This document shows, in pieces, positions 10,869 to 20,938 of a stretch of DNA of 64,000 nucleotides. Both the position numbers and the translations under genes were made by a program. The notes under the pieces were generated by a model. That model did not search any database, was not told the origin of the DNA, and saw only the letters and a program-made list of their open reading frames with translations. This stretch comes from Boesenbergia rotunda. Lineage: Eukaryota > Streptophyta > Magnoliopsida > Zingiberales > Zingiberaceae. Numbering within the stretch: position 1 is the first letter of the stretch; every line of letters starts with the position of its first letter. Location: NCBI GenBank assembly GCA_024364735.1, contig JAGFNQ010000842.1, forward strand, positions 81,362 through 145,361, in the 5' to 3' direction.

Positions 10869-12171
10869 TTACATGATGTATTATTCCGTGCCAAGTGGCA
10901 TGACATGAGAAGATCATTTTTAGTGGTTAGGACTAAGTTTTGACATCATAATTAGCTTCTCCTAGCTCAACCCTACCTAGTGATATCATGTATTGAGAAA
11001 TCCAAATATCGTAGGTCCATCAGTAGGTTTTGGCGAAACCACTTTGATGGACCTAGAAAACTAATTTAGAGGCATTTTAGACATTCTAGAAAAGTCCGAT
11101 TACAACAATTTTAAATATTTAGAGTACATTTCATCAAAAGAGGACAACATTCTAACAGACATATCATCATGCATCAGCTAGCCTAAACCAGAACCCTTTC
11201 TACCTTATAGTCATGAATCTGAATAGGCTTATATCAGCGTGAAAAGATACTTCTTGTTCATCGATTGATTTAAAAAGCAATAGAATAAATGGGTAACCAT
11301 TCAAGTTCGCCAATAGAGGTCTAAAAGGTGGTCGATGCGAAGCTACAGGTTCAACTGATAGTCAACTAGACGATTGATTCCCCGATATAGTGGGTGCAAA
11401 TTATGGATCATAAAGAATAGATATTAAAACAACACAAATTGTATCCATAGGAATAAACACAAAATTAAAGAACTGTAGAAACATTGGATTTAGCTTTTGC
11501 ATTCGCTAAAATTATTTATGCTGGGCATTCAACAATCAACAGCTGAACTACAAGTAGAATAGATTGTATGGCAAATCTGTGTCCTTTGCAGAAGGAAATC
11601 ACTGCAATCAACAATCACTGCGTTGTAGAAAGGGCTTTTGTGCATTAGCCTATTAGAAGAATTATCGATTATGATGGATAATACAACAACATGATGAAAT
11701 ATTTCATTTCAGGTCCAAAGAGAGTTTGAAATAAATTTTTTTCAGACCCTCTTTGGGCCTGAAATATTTTTATTTCAGGCCCAAAGAGGACCTAAAATTT
11801 TTTATTTCAGGTGCAAGGAGGGCCTGAAAATTTTCATTTCAGGCCCTCTTTGTGCTTAAAAAAATTTCAATCCCAAAAAGGATCTGAAATGAAAAATTTC
11901 AGGCCCTCTTTGGGCTTGAGGTATTTTATTTCAGGCCCATAAAGGGCCTGAAATTTTTTATTTTAGGCTCAAACAGAGACTGAAAATTTTCATTTCAGGC
12001 CCTCTTTGGGCCTAAAAAAATTTCAGTCCCAATCAGGCCCTCTTTGGGCCTGAAATATTTTATTTCAGGCCCAAAGAGGGCCTAAAATTTTTTATTTCAA
12101 GCCCAAAGAGGCCTGGAAATTTTCATTTAGACACTCTTTGGGACTGAAATATTTTTATTTTAGGGGTCCTC

Positions 12172-12447
12172 TTTAGGAGTGAAAATATAAAGTGTGGTTA
12201 TTCATTGGCCAAAGAATACAAGGTATTATTTTCTGAAATTATTATTTTTTTAAAATATAAAATAAAATATAAAATAAAGCAAAGCAATCATTTTTGTTAG
12301 AAGTGTTGCATATACAATTAGTAAACTGTTAACCAAATACCTCATTTCTATGACGAACCAAAAGCTTTGAAATCCATTGTAATGAAGGAAATTAATACCC
12401 TGTATTCTTTGGCCAATGATAACCACACTTTATATTTTCATTCCTCT
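12172..12447. mobile_element. MITE-like inverted-repeat unit, copy 2
   Basis: Same unit and orientation as 10603-10868, with the same flanking hairpin arrays. The two therefore lie in a larger direct duplication of about 1.55 kb. Confidence 0.65.
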
Positions 12448-12633
12448 ACATGATGCATTATTCTGTGTCAAGTGGCACGACACAAGAAGATCAATTTTAA
12501 TGGTTAGGACTAAGTTTTGAAATCATAATTAGCTTCTCCTAGCTCAACCCTATCTAGTGATATCAAATATTGAGAAATCCAAATATCATAAATCCATCAG
12601 TGGGTTTTGGCGAAAACTCACTGATGGACCTAG

Positions 12634-14492
12634 TGTAGGGTATGGCTTGGCGGGTTTCCTTAGCAAATACCTGGTCGATCCGAGAGACCTCTCCATGTCT
12701 ACGGATTAAAAATTAATCCGAATGGAGACCCGTCTCCCATCGACTGTCTCGTGCCGTATCGAACGATCCAAATTACAACTTAGCCAATTACCGAAATCGG
12801 CCTTGTAATTTGCTAGACCGTTCGACCGTGAAAAAGGCGACGAGTTGATCGCCGACTTTTGTGTTTATGGTCGAGGTCCAGTTAATAAATTATTCATCAT
12901 GATTCGGAATCAAAATAATAAATTAACAAGCATAAAATGACGAGACGAACAATCATGGCACAATATTGACATAAGGGCAATTAATGGAGCTTGGAAAGAA
13001 TTATACCTTTCCGATCACCTCGCGATCTTCTACCTTATATCCCTCCCTTCACGGACGTCGTGTGGACGATGATCTACCACGAACCGAGATCACCAAAGGC
13101 TCCAAAAAGGCTCTTCTTCTCACCTTGGCCGAAAAAAGGAAACCCTAACCTAGGGTTTCCCTAGCCGCCGGCCCTTCACTCCTCTCTCCTTTGCGCCGCC
13201 GACCGCCGGAGCCGCCGTGAGCCTTCGGACCAGCTGCGCTCTTTGAGAGGAAGGAGAAGAAGATGAAGAAGGAGACTCCTTCCTCACCCTAAAAGCCCGC
13301 AACTCACCTTCTCCCTCAGCCTTGCGGGGCCGCCGCAAGGGATGGTTGCGCTGCCTCCTCCTCGCCGCCGGCAGCCTCTCCACGCATGGTGAGCACCACA
13401 AAAGGTAGAGGGCTCCTCTACCTTGTCTCTGTGATCTCCAGCCGAAATATGATGGAGGAGGGAAGAAGAACCGAGGAGCTTATCTCCTCTTCTTCTAGTT
13501 TGCTCGGCCGAACCCTAGGAGAGAGGGAATAGGATGAGAGAAAACTCTTGGTTGTGATTCTAGGATTTTAAGCCTTGGTTTCTTGATCTCATAGGGTATT
13601 TATAGGGCTAAGGTAGGGACCAAGAGGAGGAGTTGGATCTTGGCCCACTAATGGATATAAACCCGATCCATTAATTAAGATCCATTCCACTAAAGGATCT
13701 TAATTGAACTTCCTCACCAACCCCCATATTTTCATATGAGCTCCACATATTACGAGTCGTCCATCCCCCCGTGTTTAAGATCTCGAATGCCCATTAATTA
13801 ATTACATTACTGACAATTTAAATTAATTAACTTCTGATCCTTAATTAGTACCACTCAACCTTATCATCGTGTCGGATCAAATCCACCTGCAGGGTTTAGC
13901 ATGATGAATCTTTTGAGCTCATCAAGGGGGCATCATCATCCCGACTAACCAGGACACGACTTCCATCAATAATCAACAGCACATCATATTATTAATATTA
14001 TCTCCCAACTTATCGGGCCTATCGATCTAACATAATAGATCTGCCCATTAGTAAATCAAAGAAAATAATAATTAATAATATATGCCATTTATTATTTCAG
14101 GATTAAGGGATCGTACTCCATAATATAAACTGAGGTCCTATCCAATTATCGAGTCAGTACAAATTGGATAACCTCGGGTTTTGGTCCTGCTCAATGTACT
14201 CAAAGCACACTAGTGTAATTCTATGGTCAAGACTAACCACACCTAATTACACTACAACTATTCCGGTGGGTTGTCCAATTCCATCTCGGTTGTGAGCCTC
14301 TACTTATACTAGGTAGGGAACTGATAACACGATCTTCCGTGTGTCACCACACACCATGTTATCTACAATGTGTAGTATTGGATTTCATGCATGTACTAAT
14401 GTCAACAGGCACCTAGTGTAGTTGTGATTCTCTTTTCATAATAAAGATGTTCATATAAAGAAATTCATGTCTTTCAGTATACACATCTTACA
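12634..14492 (-). mobile_element. Solo LTR, 1859 bp, TSD CCTAG
   Basis: Begins TGTAGGG, ends CTTACA, and is flanked by the 5-bp direct repeat CCTAG (12629-12633 and 14493-14497). It has no internal domain. On the minus strand a promoter-like GCCCTATAAATACCC sits near 13597-13612 and is followed by a GC-rich leader-like stretch, so the LTR is probably minus-oriented. The ORF at 13150-13401 is Arg/Pro-rich and lies in that leader. I cannot assign a lineage; the length suits several plant LTR groups. Confidence 0.8.
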
Positions 14493-14654
14493 CCTAGAAA
14501 AGTCCGATTGCAACAATTTCAAATACTATAAGTTTACGGTGTTACAAAGACTCGTATTGTGCTATCCAATGTGTATTTAGGGGCATTTTAGATATTCTTC
14601 AATAGTCTGACAAGAACAAATAAGATCCCTAGTTTTTATACAAGAACATACAGG

Positions 14655-14885
14655 ATAAACTTTTGATTCCTCAGATAAAAGCTATCAAGAAGAAAGTATA
14701 ATTACCAAAACTGACAGTTACACTGAAGTACTTGGTACTTTCCACAATATACTCCGAACCCACTAGGTACAGGATAAACTTTTGATTCCTCAGATAATAA
14801 GCTATCAAGAAGAAATTATAATTACCAAAACTGACAGTTACGCTGAAGTACTTGGTACTTTCCACAATATACTCCGAACCCACAA
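14655..14885. repeat. Tandem duplication of a ~115-bp segment
   Basis: Two near-identical copies starting ACAGGATAAACTTTTGATTC and ending CCGAACCCAC. A single inverted relative is at about 10165-10275, consistent with opposed foldback arms. The 70-aa minus-strand ORF repeats itself for this reason. Confidence 0.85.
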
Positions 14886-15097
14886 GAAGAAAGTATAATC
14901 AGACTTTTCTAGGTACATCAGTGAGTTTTCACCAAAACCCACTAATGGACTTACGATATTTGGATTTCTCAATATTTGATATCACTAGGTAGGGTTGAGC
15001 TAGGAGAAACTAATTATGTGTCAAAACTTAGTCCTAACAACTAAAAATAATCTTCTCGTGTCGTGCCACTTGGCACGGAATAATGCATCATGTAGAG

Positions 15098-15352
15098 GAG
15101 TGAAGATATAAAGGTTCATCATTGGCCAAAGAATACAGGGTATTACTTTCCTTCATTACAATGGATTTCAAAGCTTTTGGTTCGTCATAGAAATGAGGTA
15201 TTTGGTTAACAGTTTACTAATTGTATATGCAACACTTCTAACAAAAATGATTGCTTTGCTTTATTTTATATTTTAGAAAAATAGTGATTTCAGAAAATAT
15301 ACCCTGTGTTCTTTGGCCAATGATGAACCACACTTTATATTTTCACTCCTAA
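15098..15352. mobile_element. MITE-like inverted-repeat unit, copy 3 (opposite arm)
   Basis: Same inverted-repeat unit as at 10603 and 12172, but with its internal CAATGGATTTCAAAGC segment in reverse orientation. That places it in the opposed arm of the foldback. Confidence 0.65.
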
Positions 15353-15670
15353 AGAAGCCCTTAAAATAAAAATATTTCATTGCCAAAGAGAGTCTGAAAT
15401 AAAAATTTTCAAGCTCTCTTTGGGTCTGAAATAAAAATATTTCAGGCCTAAAGAGGGCCTGAAATGAAATATTTCAGGCCCAAAGAGGCCTGAAATAAAT
15501 TTATTTCAGCCCTCTTTAGACCTGAAATGAAATGTTTTGCTTGCCTAAATGAACAGATGCATAAAACTTTTATCAAATTATGTCAACAAATAAAATTCCT
15601 AGTTTTTATACAAGAACATACAGGATAAATTTTTGATTCCTCAGATAAGAAGCTATTAAGAAGAAAGTAG

Positions 15671-16020
15671 ATGCCTAAAGATTTTTTTTTTTTCAAATTT
15701 TCCTTTTTCAAAACTGTTAATTATTTCCTTTTTCATAACTTTATTTTTCAAGATTTTGAAAGAATGCTTTTTAAAGAAAACTCTATTTTTTAAAAGATGT
15801 TTTCACTTTAACTTAGAATTTTTTAAAAAAAATAATACTCAGAAATTTCAAAGTAACTTTTCAAAATCATGCTTAGAATTATTTTCAAAGTAATATACTT
15901 TTTCATACATAAAATTTTTCAAAGAAATTAAAAATCTTTTCAAATTAAAAATTGAATGTTTTTTTCGAAAGTTCGGGGGGGAGAATTTCAAATCAAGGGG
16001 AGCTTTATGCACTATTTCAA
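15671..16020 (+). mobile_element. Possible fragment of a copia 3' tail
   Basis: AT-rich TTTTCAAA-type sequence ending in GGGGGGGAGAATTTC and AAGGGGAGC resembles in texture the copia tail at 1040-1220. No LTR follows. A weak call based on composition and the purine run. Confidence 0.3.
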
Positions 16021-16176
16021 TTTTATAAGTTTTTCTTTTTAATACAAACTCATAATATTAGATATACACATTTTTAATACAAACAACTAGTATCAATGAA
16101 GAAAAAAACACAAACAACTAGATTCAATGAAGAAAAAATACAAACAACTAGTAATGTTCAATACAAACAACTGATC

Positions 16177-16590
16177 TTATTCCGATGGAACTAAATTAAC
16201 ATGCAAGTTTTTATCGCTTGACTCCGTTGATACATCAACCTCCTTACTGCTAGATATCTCACCATCATCAATTTCCTCGAAAGAGACATTATCATTTATA
16301 AGTAATTGTGATGCTGATTGTATTTTTGAATCAACGGAGTTCATTATGGCTTCTTCATTTTGATAAGCATCGAAGTTGTGGACAGTTATCGTATTTGACA
16401 TTTCAATGGTTGACATAGGCTTCATTTGACAAACAGCTAGCCATTCACAAATTCTTCCACTATAGCAAAAAATTCTTCACGGATAAATCTATTATCTAAC
16501 ATATTATACATCCATGCCTTGTTTGGATATATTGTATCTGAATTATCAACCACAAATAACAATCCATTATCAACCACAAATAATAATCTA
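16177..16590 (-). pseudogene. Relic coding segment with CACTA transposase-associated-like motif
   Basis: On the minus strand, 16559-16441 reads openly through NKAWMYNML and FIREEFFAIVEEFVNG before a TAG at about 16437-16439. This resembles the WMY...EF..GVEEF pattern of the transposase-associated domain at the N-terminus of En/Spm (CACTA) transposases. Upstream the coding text repeats (VVDN twice) because of a short tandem duplication. Further down, 16425-16177 is an 82-aa Ser/Asp/Glu-rich frame with an in-frame ATG, perhaps another part of the same dead gene; it does not look like the usual continuation. The CACTA link is inference from the short motif and from nearby CACTA-like ends. Confidence 0.35.
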
Positions 16591-16599
16591 AATTATCCA

Positions 16600-17110
16600 A
16601 CTTTGTTTCTAATTAATCAAACACAGATTAATATACTAACTTTCAAAAATTAATTAAGATACTACCAAATTAATCAAACACAATTTAATCCAATTTGGAT
16701 CCTAAATTACTATCGAATTAATCAAATAAATATTAATTAACCAAAATTATTCTAATTAATCAAACAAGACATATTAGAGGCATAATCAAATACAATTATT
16801 TTAATTAATCAAACAAGACAAATTATGACCCATAATCAAACAAATATTAATCTTATACTAATAAAAATTAATTAGGATACAAAATTATCCTAATTAAATA
16901 TCCTTCATAATTATTTAAGAAATTAATCAGTTAATTAATCAATTAATCAATCAATTAATTATTTAAATAATAAATTAATCAATCAATTAATCATTTAATT
17001 AATCAATTAATCAATCAAATAATTAATTATTTAAATATCAATTAATCATTTAATTAATCAATTAGTCAATTAAATAATTAATTATTTAATTGATTGATTA
17101 ATTAATTGAA
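16600..17110. repeat. AATTAATC-type low-complexity tract
   Basis: Long run of AATTAATCAA-like words with no coding frame. It passes abruptly into GC-rich DNA at about 17110. Confidence 0.75.
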
Positions 17111-17860
17111 TAATCAGCTGCGGTTGGCTGTCGACACCTGCGATCGGCGGCAGCTGCGAGCGCTGGCAGTTGCTGCCGTTGCAGGTCTTGCGCAGCAGCG
17201 GCAAGCCGCACGCGACCGCAGCTGTCTGCGCCTGGCTGCGCCTGCCGGAAAGAGAAGGCCACGCCGTGGAAGCAGAAAACAAGCCGGAGGAGGAGCGTTG
17301 GAAAATCTAATATAGTGTACTGTTATCGGAGGAGGGTTCGCTGGAGGAGGAGCGTCGAGGACGATAGAGAAGCGACGGAGACGAGAGAGAGGAAGAACTG
17401 AACGCGCGACCGTCGGGGGGGGGGGAAGGGTGAGTCACGCAATTTTAACCTACTACAGCGACTGAAGTAACTTGTCCGTCGCAAATAGTGATGAATTTGA
17501 CCAATTCCATCGCTGTCTTTAGGGTTTTGACCTGTATCCCAATATTAGCGATGGATAATTTATATCCGTCGCTGATAGCGATGAACAATTTAAATTGTCC
17601 GTCGCTATTCAATGAAATAAAAAAATTGAGGAATCAAATCGAAATATGAGAGGTACAAAGAAAAGAACAAATAATAGTGGGACAAGATAGTCTTCCAGCC
17701 GTGTCATAGTCATGATGCTACTGAGCAACCAATTCTCCTTTTGTATATAGCTATAATTTGATAAACAAAAGATAAAAAGCAATTGAAGCTTGAAACAAAT
17801 TAAATTAGCAACTAGCTAGAGCGATCTTTCATTGCATTCTACTCTATTGTTCACTAGCTG
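17111..17860. other. GC-rich block, then CACTA-like subterminal repeats
   Basis: 17111-17440 is GC-rich and purine-biased without a convincing gene; the ORFs on both strands are short and unrelated to anything I know. 17455-17610 carries repeated, partly inverted words of the type AGCGATG...CCGTCGC, resembling the subterminal repeats of CACTA transposons. No clear CACTA terminus is visible here. Confidence 0.4.
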
Positions 17861-18099
17861 TTGGAGTTAGGAACAATTGGGAATCAAATAAACAAAACAA
17901 TGCAACTAATATCAGCTAAAGGAAAGATGAACAGGTTCAAAAGCCCACAAACAAAATCTCCAACTGAAAGGAAAATAAAAAGAAAGGGAAAAAAAACTAA
18001 GCATAATTCTTTGAGCAAAAAAACTTGTGTGTGTGTTTTTTTGTGTGTTCGTTTTGGTTTCTTGTCGTCTTTCGTTTCTAGACTTCGACTGTTGATTGC

Positions 18100-18936
18100 T
18101 CAAATGCATCCTTCCATATCGAAAATGTCCGATAGCTCAACCTCGTCATCTGTCCTCGTCGACGAATTGAGGTCGAATGGGGTGGTGGTGTTGGCTGAGG
18201 TAGCGGCGACCCATGAGGAGGTGCTCAGCCGAGAGCGAGGCAGCGGATAAAGAGGGACTGAGATTTTGGCAAGTGTAATGGGCAAGGAAGAGGTGAAATG
18301 GGCCCTCTTGTGGACTCTGGGAGCTTGACCGGAGCTGAAGACTCTCAAGTAGATGCGGCACTCATGAATCTTGGTATCGGCGGAGTTGGCCTCGCCATAG
18401 ATCTGGCCAGGCTTTGTGGTTGGTGCGCAGGCATTGGTCTTTTTGTGAATCGCTTAGTGGCCGCCAAGGGTTTGGTATGACCGAAATAACTTATTGCACA
18501 GGCTGGACTGATGCCGGCCAAGGGGCGACGGAGGCGCTCGCGATGGCCAACATTACCCTCCCCCTCACCTTCTTCTTCTTCGTCTTCATTAGAGCCTTCA
18601 GAGAGGTGGATGTCCACCAAGGCGGCGCCCAAGAAGAGTTACACGAGAGCATTAAGAGGGGCAGGGCAATGTCCTCCTCGGGTGTCGTATCCGAGATGAA
18701 GCTCATTGCCTGCGCTTCCACGAGGGCGACTATGAGAAGGAAGAGGGAGGCGAAGAAGAAGACTAGCACGGTGAGGGAGGAGACGTGGGCGATGGTGTGG
18801 AGGTCACTTTTGATGTCGCGGATGAGGGGGGCAAGAAGGGGAAGGGGCTCTGGAAGAGAGGGGTAAGCTTGGCGGCGATGTCGAGGATGAGGGGGCGATG
18901 CAATAGACAAAGAGGGAGAGAAAGGAGTAGAAGAGG
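18100..18936 (-). other. Unrecognised coding-like segment, possibly a captured gene fragment
   Basis: The minus strand has codon-like composition and a plausible membrane segment (LTVLVFFFASLFLLIVAL, near 18730), preceded by PLIRDIKSDLHTIAHVSS and followed by an acidic run (NEDEEEEGEGEG) in another frame. The C-terminal 18348-18100 frame ends in an acidic TDDEVELSDIF stretch. Frames change at least once and no clear start or splice pattern joins them. The CACTA-like surroundings make a transduplicated host fragment possible. I do not recognise the protein. The + strand ORFs here (17861-19066) look like shadows. Confidence 0.25.
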
Positions 18937-18937
18937 A

Positions 18938-19159
18938 ACAAAAAGGTGGGACCGTCATCTTAACGACCTTCTTATCCCTGCCCACGGATATCCAGAGGAA
19001 GTAAATCACGATTTTACTGGTCGGGTAAGACGTCTGGGGCCGAGAGAATTTAAGCCAGCAGACTAGGTTTTTATCCCGTGTGCGACTGACGACTCTCGAA
19101 CCTGAGACCTCCGGAATAAGCGGCCAGACGCCTTACCAACAGAGCCAGCCCGTGGGGGC
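18938..19159 (-). mobile_element. tRNA-derived SINE with 18-bp TSD
   Basis: On the minus strand the element starts near GGGCTGGCTCTGTTGG, with a pol III A-box-like TGGCTCTGTTGG (19136-19147) and a B-box-like GGTTCGAGAGTC (19091-19102) about 33 bp apart, and ends in a short T run (CCTTTTTGT). It is flanked by GAAAGGAGTAG(A/G)AGAGGA, an 18-bp direct repeat with one mismatch, at 18920-18937 and 19160-19177. A T-rich end rather than poly-A resembles the Au-type plant SINEs. It cannot fold as a tRNA beyond the head region. Confidence 0.75.
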
Positions 19160-19599
19160 GAAAGGAGTAGGAGAGGAGGTGGACGATCAGAGGGAGGAAA
19201 AGAGGATTTTTTTAGGGTTTCACTATGTAAATCCATAGACTAAGTGAGGGAAGAGGTGAAATCCCTTTTCTCCTTAACATTCCTTAAGGAAAATTGAGTG
19301 ACGTCGGATGAAGTCGGAGAGGGAATGGAAAAAGGTGGAGGTCATTAAAGGGGTATATGTTTCTTCGATTCCGTTTCAAGCGAGGGTTTTTGGATGAAGG
19401 GAGTTGAAACGAAGAAGACGAAGCCAAAGAGAGCAAGCGAGGGTTTTTGGATTTCATCAGCAAAGGAGTTGATTTTTTTGGATCAAGGTTGTGGTTTCGG
19501 GTGTATGCTTCCTAGTGTTAAGATTTTTTATTTAATTTTTTTTGTGATAACTAATTAAAATCGCACACATGTCTCAATTTCTGGTGTGTTTTTCAGTCG

Positions 19600-19989
19600 A
19601 GAAAAAGACAAAAGTCCCATTTTCATTTATAATAGTTTAAAACTGTTGTCTTATTATTAAAAGGATAACCGTTTTATCTACGATTGTTCTAATCATTGTG
19701 AAATTTTTCTCATTGATAATAGTTTATTTAATCATTGTCCCAATCATTGTTAAGATAAAAAAACTTTTTGAAAGATAATAGTTTAATAAATCATTGTCAA
19801 ATGCATTGTTATTAAAAATATCTTTACGTTAATGACAACAAATAGTGTAAAATTGTTGTCTTTGGTACTATGTGCTTGCTAACAGACAACAATTTTGTCA
19901 AAAACTGTTGTCTTTTGTAAAATTAACAATGATTTAGCCCAAAAACCATTGTAACCATGGCATTGCTAAAGGCTATTTTTCTTATAGTG
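19600..19989 (-). mobile_element. CACTA transposon terminus
   Basis: Forward GCTATTTTTCTTATAGTG ends at 19989; read in reverse it is CACTATAAGAAAAATAGC, a typical CACTA terminal inverted repeat. The inner 350 bp carry repeated ACAATGGTT/AACAGTTGTC-like words in both orientations, as expected for subterminal repeats. I could not find the matching CACTA end elsewhere in the window, so the element is truncated or its partner has diverged. Confidence 0.65.
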
Positions 19990-20470
19990 GAATTTGAAAA
20001 TTCATCATAGAGTTCCTGTGAAAAATTAAAAAATTGTCGCAGATTTTGCAACTAATTTAAAATTCATTGCAAAATCTATAATAAATTTTAGAATTCGTCG
20101 CAAAAATTCTACATCAAATTTGAAAAAATATTGCAAAATCTGTAATGAATTTAAGAATTTGTTGCAAAAATTCTGCATCAAAATTGAAAAACTGTTGTTG
20201 ATTGTGCGACCATTTCCAGATTCATCACTGATTTTTGGTAAAATTTTTGTGATGAATTTTAAATTTGTTGCAAATTTTGTGAGAAAGATATATATTTGTC
20301 ACAAATTTTGTGATAAATTTAGCGACAAATTTTGAAATTTGTGGTAAAAATTGCGACGAAATTTCAAATTCATTAGTGATATTGCGACAAATTTTGCAAC
20401 AATTCAAAAATTCATTGCAATTTTTCCACAAATAGTATAATGATAAATTCTATAATTTGGTGACGAAAAA
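19990..20470. repeat. Subterminal-type repeat cluster
   Basis: Many variants of GCGACAAATTTTGAAATTTG and TTCATTGCAAAATCTG in both orientations, directly adjoining the CACTA end. It probably belongs to another DNA transposon. ORFs at 20120-20335 and 20225-20431 are shadows of the repeat. Confidence 0.55.
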
Positions 20471-20938
20471 ATATTCATCGGTAAATTCAACACAAAATAA
20501 ATAAAATTTAAAAAATATAAATTTTTTAAAAATATATCATTTTAATAAAATAATTCCTAAATCATTAATATTTTTTTAAATTTTTACAATTTTACAAATC
20601 ATTTAAATTCATATCAATATCAACAAACCAAACTATACATGGATTATAAAAATACATCGAAATATATCACCTTATCATTATAAATCTTTATATCCTTACA
20701 TCTAATAACATATAAATACATCCAATTACACCACAACCAAATTTGAATGGTACATATATTACATGATCAAAGCATCCCAAATCATCATACAAATGCATAC
20801 AACCTTCCCAAATCCATATCCAACAAACATCATACATGCCCAACATCTAAATAATGATACAAATCCATACAATCATTACCAAAAACATGAAATAAATCCA
20901 AACATCAACCCATCATCTCCATCACCGAAATATAAATG
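20471..20938. other. AT-rich gene-free DNA, ends in foldback TSD
   Basis: No coding signal. The last 12 bases (20927-20938, GAAATATAAATG) are the left copy of the target-site duplication of the adjacent foldback. Confidence 0.5.

Larger units (their letters stand above)
9085..15670. mobile_element. Large rearranged foldback-type repeat complex
   Basis: The left edge (9090-9260) has TTTACCAAAAAGCGTACG and related words that match the terminal sequence of the intact foldback at 20939-22797. Inward lie hairpin arrays (9530-9900, 10355-10600, 11690-12170, 15345-15530), three copies of a MITE-like inverted-repeat unit, and the CTCCTAGCTCAACCC...GATGGACCTAG block also found in that foldback. Sequence at 10180-10400 (including AAAACTAGGGATCTTATTTG) recurs inverted at 15500-15665, so the outer parts form opposed arms. 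The right arm is shorter than the left, and no matching right terminus is visible. A solo LTR (12634-14492) interrupts it. Confidence 0.65.

Noticed and set aside
18414..18866. 150-aa plus-strand ORF
   Set aside because: Lys/Arg-rich low-complexity shadow of the minus-strand coding-like segment.
19080..19157. tRNA-like A and B boxes suggested a tRNA gene on the minus strand
   Set aside because: No cloverleaf beyond the head region and an 18-bp duplication around a 222-bp unit; it is a SINE.
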